The notes beneath the pieces are model-generated. The model ran no database searches and was not told the origin of the DNA. It was given only the letters and a program-made list of their open reading frames with translations. 64,000 bases of DNA from Turritopsis dohrnii (taxonomy: Eukaryota > Cnidaria > Hydrozoa > Anthoathecata > Oceaniidae): contig BQMF02000376.1 of NCBI GenBank assembly GCA_027922465.2, forward strand, positions 372,001 through 436,000. The letters are read 5' to 3'. The position numbers and the translations under genes are program-made. Positions 22,152 to 33,600 of this stretch are shown piece by piece (the first letter of the stretch is position 1; each line of letters opens with the position of its first letter).

Positions 22152-22843
22152 AATTCTCCCAATTCCTACAGATTATGCATGCTAAGAACTTTACCCTAAC
22201 GATCTTTAATCACATTGGAGAATTGATATGAACGAAATTTTCACATAAGAACGCCAAAATTATAAAAATTATGCAAGATGATAGCAATTATATGTTATTA
22301 CACACTGAGGACTTAAACAATGCAGCGCATCACGGATAATAGAATAGCAGATTTTGAGTTCGTTCTCCTTCTGTTTTATACCTCCATGATTAGAGGAAAT
22401 ACGGTAATAATATATCTATATATTAATAGCCGATTCTCTGTTTGTTTGTTTGTTTGTTTGTTTGTTTGTAAGTCACGCAAAATGGTAGATTAAGTTGTGA
22501 GCGAAATTATTTCTTTTTTTGTGTGCAACGTGAGTTCGAAGCAAATACATTGCAACCCCAATCGAACGTGACTTTTTTTGGCTGATGAACTAATAGGAAT
22601 AACGTTTTGTTTTTATTATTATTGTTAGTTTTATATTCCACGTTAACTTGGCTTTGAAAACAGTACATCAACTAAATATAAAGAAACTAACTGATTAAAC
22701 ATTTTGGACAAAAAGCAGCGGTGGCAGAACGTGGCAGCATATGTTCGGTTTGCCTAACTCTTGCCTGACTGTCTGAGACGGGTGAACTTTTTTTTTTGAG
22801 CAATCAAAATGTTTAAAAACCAATACGTAAAAAAAGAGTATTA

Positions 22844-23151
22844 TAGATGAGTTTCTAAGTGACGTGATGTTTATAAACATTAGTGTTTTTTGCTCGATAA
22901 TTGCTGTGAGTTTCAACATAAATGCTTAATAGATCAAGTCAATTTCCTACCAATATGCGCACGCATCTTGGTTGGCAATTAGATGCTCTCTGCACACTGT
23001 CGGTTAAACCGGTTCTCAGGAGGCGTTTTTAAGACAAAAAAAATTATTAAAAATAATACTCATTAGCACTCGAAATCTATTTTTGTGAAGTTTATTAAAT
23101 TTTTAGTTTAAACAGATCTTTAACTGGTAATTAACATCAGAAACTCATCTA
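22844..23151 (+). mobile_element. 308-bp MITE, copy 1
   Basis: Ends TAGATGAGTTTCT and AGAAACTCATCTA (13-bp inverted repeats including a TA duplication). Its near-identical copy lies inverted at 23526-23833. Tc1/mariner-like by TA target and size; no transposase. Confidence 0.75.
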
Positions 23152-23525
23152 TATCAAAACAAATTTTTTTTTTTTTTTTTTTTTTGCTTTTCTTTTAACA
23201 AATTAATTTCTTCTTTTAATTGTTAAGCGTTCTGATCGAACGTTTTTTATTCTATTTATTCATTTAGCACGTGCCTTTTTTCTCTCCTCCGTCGTGATGT
23301 TTTTAAGAAGAGAAACTATTTCACCCTTACGTTTGATAGCACCCATGTTAGAGTGCGTAATTTTTTTAAAACAAAAGCTAATAAAAAGTTGAAGTTTTCT
23401 CTCTCTACATTTTGAGTGTATTGTTACACTGATAAAAGATTGGTTTTATCAGAGGTTGTGACTTCGAATATGCTTCTGGTTGAACACAAGTTGTACGAGC
23501 CGTTTATAAGGAAATTTGACGTTTA

Positions 23526-23833
23526 TAGATGAGTTTCTGATGTTAATTACCAGTTAAAGATCTGTTTAAACTAAAAATTTAATAAACTTCACAAAAATAG
23601 ATTTCGAGTGCTAATGAGTATTATTTTTATTAATTTTTTTTGTCTTAAAAACGCCTCCTGAGAACCGGTTTAACCTACAGTGTGCAGAGAGCATCTAATT
23701 GCCAACCAAGATGCGTGCGCATATTGGTAGGAAATTGACTTGATCTATTAAGCATTTATGTTGAAACTCACAGCAATTATCGAGCAAAAAACACTAATGT
23801 TTATAAACATCACGTCACTTAGAAACTCATCTA
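23526..23833 (-). mobile_element. 308-bp MITE, copy 2 (inverted)
   Basis: Same length and nearly the same sequence as copy 1 in reverse orientation, 374 bp away; also bounded by TA. Both sit in the same Helitron-like element. A weaker relative may lie at about 29270-29390. Confidence 0.75.
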
Positions 23834-23894
23834 TTGATACAGTGATACAGAGCAGGTGAACATCGGCGGCGAGCGACGCCGCCTTGGCGGCTAG

Positions 23895-24685
23895 TTTATA
23901 TAATAATGTTTTAATAATGTATACATATTTTAAAATTTTGGACGAATGGCCATGTAATGTGAAAATGCCAAATATACTTCATTAAAAAAAAGCAAAAAAA
24001 AGCAAAACAGTTCATTCATACTACACTTAACTTGTGATATCGGTGTTCTTTTACGAATGCGGAAAAAATGGAAAAGACTCTTCAAATATGATAACAATAT
24101 GAGTATTGATATAGCTACGAATGAAGAAATACATTGAACAGTGAAAACAACCAACGTCAACAACACAAGAAGTGTCACTTCTATCAAACCAACCCCCACT
24201 TCAGATTTCATGTTTATTACGTAATTTATCATGATAAATACAGATGCCCGTTGAGTACCTACTGTCTATTTGATGTTCTTTTGGACTGCCAGTATGACCT
24301 TTCTTCGTAAACCATGAGGATGACATTTTCTACGGTAGCGGCGAAAACTTTTGGATGCGGCGTTTAATAGAGGGCGGCGTTCATTAGAGGGCAGCGTTTA
24401 TTGCAAAATGAAAATGAGATAAAAGCAGACTTAAAACAACAATGTTCTCTTTTCCTTAAAAACTTTACGAAAAATTGTGGGAAAATGTTTTAACAAGACG
24501 AATCCTGATTATGCGATTGGAATGTACAAGAAGATATCAAAAAGTGTGACATTTACTAATCGAAATGTCAATACCAATAGAAATGTCCAAATTCGAAGCA
24601 TTTTTCTTGATACGAAAATTCGGTTTGAATGCCCCTGCGCAATAAATAACACGTAAATTAAAAACCATCCAAACTTCGCAGAATT
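23895..24685. other. No gene recognised; repeat fragments
   Basis: 24235-24352 is the inverted partner of 1700-1805. 24356-24405 has GCGGCGTTTAATAGAGGGCG-type motifs like those at 20380-20440 and 19201. No coding pattern. Confidence 0.45.
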
Positions 24686-24767
24686 TATTGCCCCCGCAGC
24701 GAGCGTAAGCGAGCGAGGAGGCATAGTAGTTTCACGAGATAGGCGAATGTCAGTTCCGATTTTGTTC

Positions 24768-24826
<59 letters not shown>

Positions 24827-27800
24827 TTTCCAACTTTCGTGTTGACGTTACACGGTGGAATACAATTATTAGCTGACTTTGCTTTTTTCCCGTTTCAAAG
24901 CATGGTACTGTAAGTGGGAGACAGAATGTTTTTCGTATCTTTCTCCTAATTTACTACTATATTATACTGTGTTATTTAGAAAGTTCATCTGCTAAAACTG
25001 CTTAGAAATTTTTCATATTACTTTTGTGTTGTTTTCGTAAAGGTAACGACAAGGATTTTGAAGCACGGCTTAAAATCTGAAATTTTATCGTATTAAAAAC
25101 ACATGTTAAGAGAATCTAACTTGAATGTAAGCGTGTGTCTTACGAAAAGCTTTGTATGTTTAAGTGGAATTTTTAACATGTGTTTTTAATATTGTAATTA
25201 TTCACTGGCTGTTATTTTCTGAAATTTTGTCAACCATGCATTTTATTTTTGTATATATATGATGTTTTAGCTCTTTTAAATCTTTGCTACTTTTTATTTT
25301 GAATCAAACCTCGAACCGCTTGAAATGATTTCTACTAATGGATTTTTCACTTTAGTTATATATTTCCCCGTAGGGCGAAATATATGTTAAAACCGGCAGT
25401 TTCCTTCTCCTTCTCCTTCTCCTTCTTCTTCTCCGTTCACTTTTATAGCCGCGGTTCAGTATTAAACTTTGGCCTAGCTAAGGTAGTAAGAATAGAGGCT
25501 AGTGTCTTCAGCGAAGTAGTACGCCATGTTTTTTTTCAGACAGTGCAGTGCAGATGCAGTGCCAGTGGGAGATGTTTGTTTTCTGCTAGCTTTTACGATC
25601 ATTCAAGATATAAAGCATTAAATGATGGAAATAAATGTTTTTAGCTCAGTGTTGTCCTAAAATGTTCTGTATATATTTTGAATGAACGTGTGAAAATTAC
25701 AAAAAAAGTTATATCAAATGTTACCGATGCTTTGTTTTTGTTGATGGTAACAACTGTGTTACGATGGTTGGTAATTAATTTCTGGGAACAATAAAGGATT
25801 GAAGCTGTGACTTTGGAGCAAAGGCGAAAGTTCATCATTATTAAAAGCCAGGCTGAAGACTCATTTTTATTTTATATACATCATGATTTTGATAATGTAG
25901 AGCCCAATAATTGAATATACACAGCCATTACATTATTATAATGGAAACCCTTTAATGGGAGAACAGTCAGTTATGTTAATTCAAAGAGTATATATAACAA
26001 AAGCTGCAAGTAAAAACATGATGTCATGTACAACAAGAAGTTCAGGAAACGAATTACGTAACAGTGTTTTAATTCTTAGCAGAGGATACACATGAGATTC
26101 ATAATAAACGTGAAGGAGATTCCTGTCAAATGTGCTTCCTGGATAGTAGGTTAATCTAATAACAGAAACATAATTTACTATGGATGAATTCCATGATCAC
26201 ACATCTTGTTTTGATACACTGTATACAATAATATATATGTTTTATTTTGTAAAAATTAGGCCGATGGAATTTTAAATTAGTTTCGCATCACGTATCTCTT
26301 GAAAATGTCATGCTGCATTTTTTCATTGTTCATTATTCATTAATTTTGTTCTGGGCCATACATAGCCGGAGAACACATCAAATACACCATTTTGCATTAT
26401 CGTAATCACCGAGATCCTGCCAGTCAGAGATTCGGTAGTAATATAAAATTTTCATCGGCCTATACTGTCAATTTTCCTAATTATGAACAACCTCTTCTTA
26501 TTTATATACCTTCTTATCACGAACGTATATAAATCAAAACACATTCCAACATAACAGTCTGTAAATTAAAAGCACTACACATCCTGTGTTGTCAATCAAG
26601 CCAGAAAACAAACATCTGCCTTCTGCTAATACGTATGGTGATTCGGTGATTGATGTATATTTTCACTACAGTACCAAAATCTGTTTATTTATTTTTTAAT
26701 TTGGGATTAATTAGGAAGGTCATTCATCACATTGACAATATGCTTAGGAGTTCTTATTCTGAAGAAATAATTTTCGAGAACATATTTTTTTGTATCAGAG
26801 ATGTTAATTCGGAATACTTGAATTTAATTTTATAAATTGACATTCTAAGCCCTTTTTTTGAAGATAACTCTCTCTTTCCTAATTTGGAATGTGACGCATT
26901 AGAATTGACTTTAATCAATTTTCTTTTGTTGTTTTGTAAACCTGTATACAACTTTGATTGTATAATGTTGTAAGTAGTAACTCGAGCTACAAAAAGGAAC
27001 TGTTCCGTTGAATTACATTGTTTTCCATGATTTTATGGTACAAGAGATCGGAAACTTGTCAAGCTTCTGCAGGAATAAAGATTATATGTTTATTATGATG
27101 GCATTGCCATATATTTTGGTGCAGTTGTTAATATTCTGTAAAAAAACTATTCAGTCAAGGCGAAATATTAGTCGCGCATAGGTAAGTGAGACCATCTTCA
27201 GTGAGTTTATAATAAGTTCAAAATAAGTTCTTCTTCTGGTTATCAAATTCAATTCCACCTTGATTAGTAAGGACGTTTTTATCTGAGTATCAGGCTGACT
27301 TGTCAATAATGTTTATTTTGCTGGTAATTGTATCATTGTAGTTGTATAGCGAAATAATACATTTTTTCTATGGTTATCAATGTAACAGTAATTTTTTGGC
27401 AGTTTTGGGGAAATATATAGTCGCATTTTTGCGAATCTTGTTTTTTTTTTCAAAAAAGTTTTTTTTTCTTTTGGTTCTTACAAAATTTCTTTAACAAAAT
27501 CTTATTTTGATTATAAGATACGTATCCATAGTTGCAGTTCACACATTTCTTTTGTTTGTAGCAATACTTTCTGATATTACTTGTTAAGCCTTATTTACAC
27601 GTTTTAAAAAGTATATTAGCATTTAGTGTAAACTAGGTCTAAGAGATAACAAAAAGTAACAAAGTTTTATGTAGCGTAAGTACATCTATTTGGTTTGCAT
27701 ATTTCCAGTTAGTGTCGCCACCGCTACACTATGCCACAAGGTTACACTGCTCATTAAATAATTCGTTGTCTTGTAAAACTTAAGTATTTACACTTAAATA

Positions 27801-28072
27801 TTTGATTTTCGGCACGCTCTTTCTTCACTGCATACAGATACTTTGATCACGATTTGTATTTGAAATATTGTGTATTGTTAGCCATACATAAAAGACTGGC
27901 TTTGTCGAAATATTTAAAGTATGCCACTAATCAACCAAAAACATTTTTACAAAAATCCTTAAATTACAAAATGTTTGGGCGGAAAGTTTTCTTTTTAAAT
28001 GTATAGCTTGCTGTGTGTAAAAACTGGAAAGCCTGAGCGCGGGGGCATTTTTAGCTAAAGCTACATGCTAGT
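24686..28072 (+). mobile_element. P-family element, copy 2, interrupted by S copy 2
   Basis: TATTGCCCCCGCAGCGAGCG at the 5' end, an (ATC)n tract at 24773-24826, 3' GCGCGGGGGCATTTTTAGCT, hairpin TAGCT-AA-AGCTA and CATGCTAG|T. Sequence on both sides of 25357-27440 matches P copy 1 continuously, so S copy 2 inserted into it. Confidence 0.65.
25357..27440 (+). mobile_element. S-family element, copy 2 (complete)
   Basis: 5' TATATATTTCCCCGTAGGGC, then repeated CTTCTC motifs; 3' GGGGAAATATATAG, hairpin TCGCATTTTTGCGA at 27421-27434 and ATCTTG|T. Inserted in a T-rich stretch of P with T on both sides. 2084 bp, non-coding. Confidence 0.65.
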
Positions 28073-28382
28073 TGATAGAAAGCTAATGAAGCTATTAAAC
28101 TTTTTTTTTATAACAAACATGCATATAAGAAACACGAGGCTTAAATTCTTAAAATCTCAAGAATCTTGTAAGAAACAAGACATGATTTGAGGTAGGAATA
28201 ATCTTCCTGTGGTGAAGCCCTAAATGAGATAAAAAGGAAAGATCTACTACTTGTGCTGAACTCATTGACCGCGAGTAGGATCATTTTGAGATGAGTAAAA
28301 GCCACTCAAAACAACTGGAGTTTGTGTCAAAATTTCATCTTAAAACTTTGAATTTGGTGCATAAATGAATTTAATTTTATTG
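28073..28382. other. No gene recognised
   Basis: AT-rich spacer between P copy 2 and the Helitron-like element at 28383. Confidence 0.4.
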
Positions 28383-28955
28383 TCTATATAGCCGATTCTC
28401 CGTCTGTCCGTCTATAAGTCACGCAAAATGGTAGATTGAGTTGTGATAGGATTGTTTTATTGTATTTTGTGCGACGTCAGTGTGAAACCATTGTATTGAG
28501 ACCCTAATCGAATGCGACGTTTAGGGAAAATTATCTCGGTAACCAATAGGGATAACTTTTTTTTATATATATATATTTCCCCATAGGGCGAAATATATAT
28601 ATGTTAAAACCGGAGTTTCCTTCTCCTCCTTCTCCTCGTTCACTTTTGTAAAATTGTTCAATAGGGATAACTGACGTTTTTTGAGGTCCGCGATACAGGC
28701 GATGGGGTGACGAAAAATTTGGGTCTAATTTTTTGGTGGGACGGGTCTGTGACGTCATGAAAATTTTTGATCAACGATACCTCTGTACAGAGTTACAACG
28801 GTTGGTCGTAACGGAACGATCCCATACATTTTTTGGATCAGTTTTGCGAGCTCTACAACATGGGCAAACTTATCATTGCCAATTCTACATTTTATTTTTC
28901 GTGAACTGGACGCATGATGAACATGGGGGGCGAACGACGCCGCCTTGGCGGGTAG
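28383..28955 (+). mobile_element. Helitron-like non-autonomous element, short subtype
   Basis: 5' TCTATATAGCCGATTCTCCG; 3' hairpin CCGCC-TT-GGCGG and GTAG (a CTAG variant) followed by T. The interior matches array units 1, 2 and 5. Interrupted at 28558-28658 by a small insertion with its own 14-bp duplication. Confidence 0.6.
28558..28658 (-). mobile_element. 101-bp retroposed piece of S-family 5' end
   Basis: Bounded by the direct repeat CAATAGGGATAACT (28544-28557 and 28659-28672). On the - strand the insert ends in ATATATATA and a run of A residues, i.e. an A-tail. The body is the antisense of the S 5' end (CCCCATAGGGCGAAATATAT to the CTTC-rich tract). A 14-bp duplication plus A-tail is the pattern of LINE-type retroposition. 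Confidence 0.6.
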
Positions 28956-30231
28956 TTTTTTGTTAAAAACCTTGCGGTAAAAGATAATGAGATTCAATAC
29001 CAACAACAATGCATATTATTTGAGAGTCAATTTCGATTAAATCAACTTCAGCTTCAGATAATATATACATATAACGAAAACGGTTCAACTGTTTAGAAAT
29101 ACTTAGTAATATTTACATTGCAAATACTATATACTTGACTTTGACTTTCTTGAGTTTCTGTTGTGTTTTTGGGTCTTCTAGAGTACCAATAAACGGATAA
29201 AACAGTTTGAAATGTATAATAGATATAATTATTTTATTTCCTACGAAAGAGCATGCACATGCTCAAAGGGAAATGACTTGATCAATAGTGCTCTATGATG
29301 AAAGTTATTATGCGGCAATTATCAAGTAAACAATGTTAGTGTTTATAAAGACTTCTTCACTTGGAAAGACGTCTATATAAAATTTGTTTTGGTATTCATT
29401 GTTATTTATTGCATAATAGTCACAAGTATATAACAAGTATATATCATTCTATTTATATTCATCTCTGATGCTGAATAACCCTTTGTAATTCTGATGATCA
29501 CAATAACCTGTATTGTCAAAAAATGTACTTTACTGAATTTTCTGCGGAGTTGTCTATATAAATATGACTAGTGAATTCAAACATGTTTCATTAACATTTC
29601 CTGCTATATAGGTGCTCTTTCACAGTCATATTTTGTTATTGGCTTGTATGATTATTGAAGAACTGTACAGTAAATTACAGTATTAAGTAGCATGTAGGAG
29701 CAGGTTAGAGGATTTTCTTACAGAGTATGAGAATATAGTGGATGTTAAAAAGTATTATATAATCTAAAAATTCTTTTTATATATATAATCAATTTTATAA
29801 AAGCTATTTAATGTCTAAGATCCGATCCTAGCGCTTTTTGTAAACAATTTGTCAGCGGTTTCTGCTTGTGTTATAATGTATGGTAATCAGGACATTTACG
29901 TGCATTTCATGAGCATTAGCAAAATTCATCTTCCAAATGTATGTATACCTGAAAATTTGATACAATTGTTGCATTTGAACTCGATGATGACGAATATTAG
30001 CCTCCTTGAAATTGCACATGTTTGAAAGGAAGTCTAGTGTTAAATCTTCCTTTGGTTAACGTTACTGATCTTTCATTCCCCCTCACTGGTCAGTCATTCT
30101 GTGTGTAATTAGTTTGCAGTTATGTGCGTCCTCTTTAATGCCCTTTTTTGCTACCTTTAAATTTTTTAGTTCAAAATCTGAAACTTAGATTCCTAGCATT
30201 AATCCTTGAACGATAAGCCTTAATAATATAA
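28956..30231. other. No gene recognised
   Basis: About 1.3 kb of AT-rich sequence. 29270-29390 weakly resembles one end of the 308-bp MITE (GTTAGTGTTTATAAAGAC...). Nothing else supported. Confidence 0.4.
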
Positions 30232-30538
30232 CTAGCATGTAGTTTTAGCTAAAAAATGCCCCCGCACTCAAGCATTCCAATTTGTATGCACAGCAAGCTA
30301 TACATTGCAAGCTGTACAACGGAAATAAAAATAAATATTTTGGTTTATTGTGGGCCTGGTAAGTGGTTTACTTATAGGCTTAAATATTTCGACAAAGCCA
30401 GTTTTTTAGGAAGCCTCAAAGCTACTCAACCCATTCAAAATCGTTTTAGAACTGTCTCACATTTTGATCACCAGACGAGTAGTATCGAGGCTCCAGTCAT
30501 AACACTTGTAACATATGCATTGAAACAGGCATAAAATA

Positions 30539-31150
30539 CCCTATTACTCCGTTTTTAAGCCCCCCTCAGATTTACGCCCATGGGCTTAAATCCGGATTCA
30601 AGCCCATGGGCGTAAATACTGCGTTCGAACATGTTTTCGAATGCTGCGTTCAAATGCTACGAAGGAATTCGATCACGCTGCAATTAATGTTTGTTGAGTT
30701 GTTGACATGGCAGAAACTAGGAAAAGTTACACGATACGATTTAAAAGTACTGAAAAAACTAGAAGAAAATGGTGGGAACATATCACAAACAAGCAGAGAC
30801 TTCAACGTGGATAGAAAGATTATTCGACGTTGGTTGTCAAAGAAGGACTTGATGATAATGAAGAGGATAGTGAAAGCGAGGGGAACGAAGAAGAGGACGA
30901 TTATGATATTGAAGTCGTGTAAAATATTTGAAAATGAAAAAGTACCATCATACTTCTCTCGTATTTATTTGATGATCTATTTCCCATATTTTGGTTCATA
31001 TTATCCTTTCTTATCCAAATTAGAGAATTTTTGGTACTTATTTTTTTTAGCCCATGGGCTTAAATCCGGACCACTTTTTGAAAGAAAAAAACTGACTCAA
31101 CATTAAAAATCCGTTTTTAAGTCCATGGGCTTAAAAACGGGATAATAGGG
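30539..31150 (+). mobile_element. pogo-like deletion derivative with TA duplication
   Basis: Terminal inverted repeats CCCTATTACTCCGTTTTTAA / (inverted) CCCTATTATCCCGTTTTTAA, flanked by TA (30537-30538 and 31151-31152). CCATGGGCTTAAA and relatives recur internally in both orientations. 612 bp, carrying a transposase remnant. Confidence 0.7.
30606..30924 (+). pseudogene. N-terminal HTH of a pogo/CENP-B-type transposase, internally deleted
   Basis: The frame reads Y-D-L-K-V-L-K-K-L-E-E-N-G-G-N-I-S-Q-T-S-R-D-F-N-V-D-R-K-I-I-R-R-W, a Psq/CENP-B-like helix-turn-helix that would bind the element's ends. Past R-R-W the continuing frame is unstructured, but the alternative frame from about 30850 reads D-D-N-E-E-D-S-E-S-E-G-N-E-E-E-D-D-Y and stops at about 30922, like the acidic tail of such transposases. 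The simplest reading is that the DDE core was deleted and the tail is now out of frame. Confidence 0.55.
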
Positions 31151-31385
31151 TAACACCCTTCATTCAAAGAGTTGACATGATGGCATCAATTGAACTTCAG
31201 GACAAATTCGAAATTGTGAAACTATTTAATCGGCCAACAGTCATTTAAAGAACAAGTAACGTTTAATGACGTCATTTCTATTGTTTTGAAAGAACAAGGG
31301 TGAAGGGAGATCAAAAAATTAAGATGAATGTTTTTGTAAAACTTTTCACAGTAACAAATACATACATTTAAACTTTTGATAACCA

Positions 31386-31548
31386 CAGGCGTAGCCAGAG
31401 GTCAGTCAAAGTTTGTGGAGGAGAGTTAAGTCATTTAGGGTAGAAAAGGAAAGCGTGCAAGTAACCTAATCACCATTTAAGACTGAAAAGAAATATCATC
31501 ATGTTGGACTCCTCCAGGTTTTTTTGACTGACCCTAACTACGCCTCTG
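31386..31548 (+). mobile_element. hAT-like MITE, copy 1
   Basis: Ends CAGGCGTAGCCAGAGGTCAG and (inverted) CAGAGGCGTAGTTAGGGTCA. About 163 bp. A second copy lies in opposite orientation at 46349-46511. CAGRGGCG termini are typical of hAT MITEs; an 8-bp duplication could not be confirmed. Confidence 0.6.
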
Positions 31549-32885
31549 ATAACATTGTATAAACACATTAAAAACAAGAAGAATTGTGAGCATGGTCATT
31601 TTGAAATGGGATCAGATTTGAAAACTCCTTATCAGAAGTAATATCAGAAAGTATTTGCTACAAACAAAAGAAATGTGTGAACTGAAACCATGGATACGTA
31701 TCTATAATCAAAATAAGATTTGTTAAGAAATTCTGTAAGAGCCAAAAGAAAAAAAACAAACTTTTTCAAAAGAATCTATTAGAAATCTCTGTTTCAAACT
31801 TTAAGAAAGGTTTTATTGCGGAGTGTAGCTTTTAGCGGAACGGAGCTCATTTGGCAAGATCAAATATTGTCATCAAACATTTCGGCTGCCGTAACTGGAT
31901 GCAACCTCCTACAGGGTCATACAAAAAGTGCGATTTGGCTCACTTACCTTTGATTTTCGGAAATTTTGAGGTAGAAAATAATATGGATGATCAAGCTCAT
32001 AAGTGTTCAGGGTATAGCGTTTAGGCAAAATTGTCGATCTGTACGGTGGCGGTCAAAACAAAGTGGTTGCTTTTTTGAGTTAAGTAGACATTTTCCCCCG
32101 AGAAGTCTCCGAATGCTCTGAGGTTTGTTATGAACTTCCAACTGGGAAACCAGGAATACCTCCTATCCTTTACGATAATATTGTAAGTTAATGAGAATAT
32201 TGCTTGTTGATACTTTTGAAAATTTAAATTCAGATCAAAGCTTCTGAAAGTGCATCTATGCTCACAAGCTGTGTATCTGTGAGGAATAAAATATAAAGCT
32301 GTTATTTCTTCTCCATATACTACTATCTTTAAGCCATGTTTATTCAACTTTGTGTTGTATTTTGATCCACCTAACTGTTTTTATTTCCACACACAACACA
32401 AAACAAGACAATAAAAGTCCAATGATGATGATAAAATGTAAATGTTTATGTTTATGAGGTGTGTGCAGCCAGACGACACACATCACCACTATGCCCCATA
32501 AAGTCTTATTCATAATATAGGTCCTTTTAGAGATTTATATACTCTTTTTGAATTCTTATTGCAAGCTTATTATTGTTCATGGGAAATTTGCATGTTTCGT
32601 ATATGATAAACTTTATGCTGACGACAGGTAGGGAGAATGTGGTGTGTGTGCAGAAAAAAATGGCTTTGATATTTTCTATGTCTAAATCACTACTGAGACA
32701 TCAAAACAGTATACAGTACATCATCATTCATGGAATTTCTCTATTTAAAAGAGTACAATCGTAGTCACATTTTATGATCAAATTGGACTGCTTAACAACA
32801 ATTTTATAAATTCTAGAGAAATAACTGAAGTTAAAATAGCTACAGCTTTCAAATTCTTTAATTGGATAAGATAATTAAAAGAAAA
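31549..32885. other. No gene recognised (partly P-like)
   Basis: 31560-31790 matches the P interior in reverse. 31800-32885 contains a 108-codon - strand frame (32021-32347) with no recognisable motif; it is not called as a gene. Confidence 0.4.
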
Positions 32886-33592
32886 GGTACTTTTCTGTTA
32901 TTCCCCCGCCAAAATTTTTTCTCTGTAAATTCAAACAGAAAGTGAAAACAAGTGAAATACTACTATAAATACGTCTTCTACATCAACTCAAACTAATTAA
33001 CATTGAGTAAACTGCTCAGTTTGGTGGCCAGTACACCACAATGTCTTCCAAAATCTTGTCGAACAGGTTCAAGTTTCGGTGGCGCTGTCGCCACATCCAC
33101 TCGCAAAGGTACGAGTCGAGCATTTGCCGATGTGTTCCATTATGCCTCTTATTGCGTTCCTTTGCAGATTTCCACGACCTCTCAACATTCTGTGTATGTG
33201 CTCCTGTTTGGGGGTCTGTGAAATTGATGGAGTGATTCACTGTTAAATGTGTGTAACCCAATGCTGTCCATTGCCACAAATGCGGGGGTTGTGCAGGATG
33301 CCACGTTGTTGCAAAAAGTGCACACTTGATGCTTTATCATGAACAATGTTTGAAAGCTCTAGAAGATTCATCGTCACATTTAACCACGTTCAAGAAAATG
33401 AACTTTTCGAAAAGTTCTTTTATAATTTTAATAATAATAGTTTAAAAACAAGATGTTAACATCAGAAAGTAGTATCTCCACTGATCCGTCTAGACCTATC
33501 AAATCGTTTTATAGTACTTTTGGTTTTAAAGAATTCGGAAAGTTGTTTATTTTTAATAAAAAAAAATGGCGGGGGAATAACAGAAAAGTACC
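32886..33592 (-). mobile_element. Merlin-like element with 8-bp target duplication
   Basis: Inverted repeats of about 26 bp starting GGTACTTTTCTGTTATTCCC, flanked by the direct repeat AAAGAAAA (32878-32885 and 33593-33600). An 8-bp duplication and the IS1016/ISXO2-like coding remnant inside both fit the Merlin superfamily. 707 bp: internally deleted, non-autonomous. Confidence 0.8.
33016..33279 (-). pseudogene. C-terminal fragment of an ISXO2/Merlin transposase
   Basis: 87 codons containing Y-T-H-L-T-V-N-H-S-I-N-F-T-D-P, then T-G-A-H-T-Q-N-V-E-R-S-W-K (with the last catalytic Glu) and D-S-Y-L-C-E-W-M-W-R-Q-R. This is the conserved C-terminal signature of IS1595/ISXO2-type DDE transposases. 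The N-terminal catalytic half is missing, so the product cannot be active alone. Confidence 0.75.
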
Positions 33593-33600
33593 AAAGAAAA

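Larger units (their letters stand above)
22415..23894 (+). mobile_element. Helitron-like non-autonomous element, single copy with two nested MITEs
   Basis: A|TCTATATATTAATAGCC at the 5' end; 3' hairpin GCCGCC-TT-GGCGGC then CTAG at 23891-23894 followed by T. Insertion between A and T matches Helitron behaviour. The 5' region matches array units 3 and 4 (long subtype) in opposite orientation. It contains two 308-bp MITEs. Confidence 0.75.

Noticed and set aside
24509..24826. Poly-Met frame on the - strand
   Set aside because: Produced by the (ATC)n microsatellite inside P copy 2.
32021..32347. 108-codon - strand frame as a gene
   Set aside because: No motif, no codon pattern and no splice context; it lies within transposon-rich DNA.
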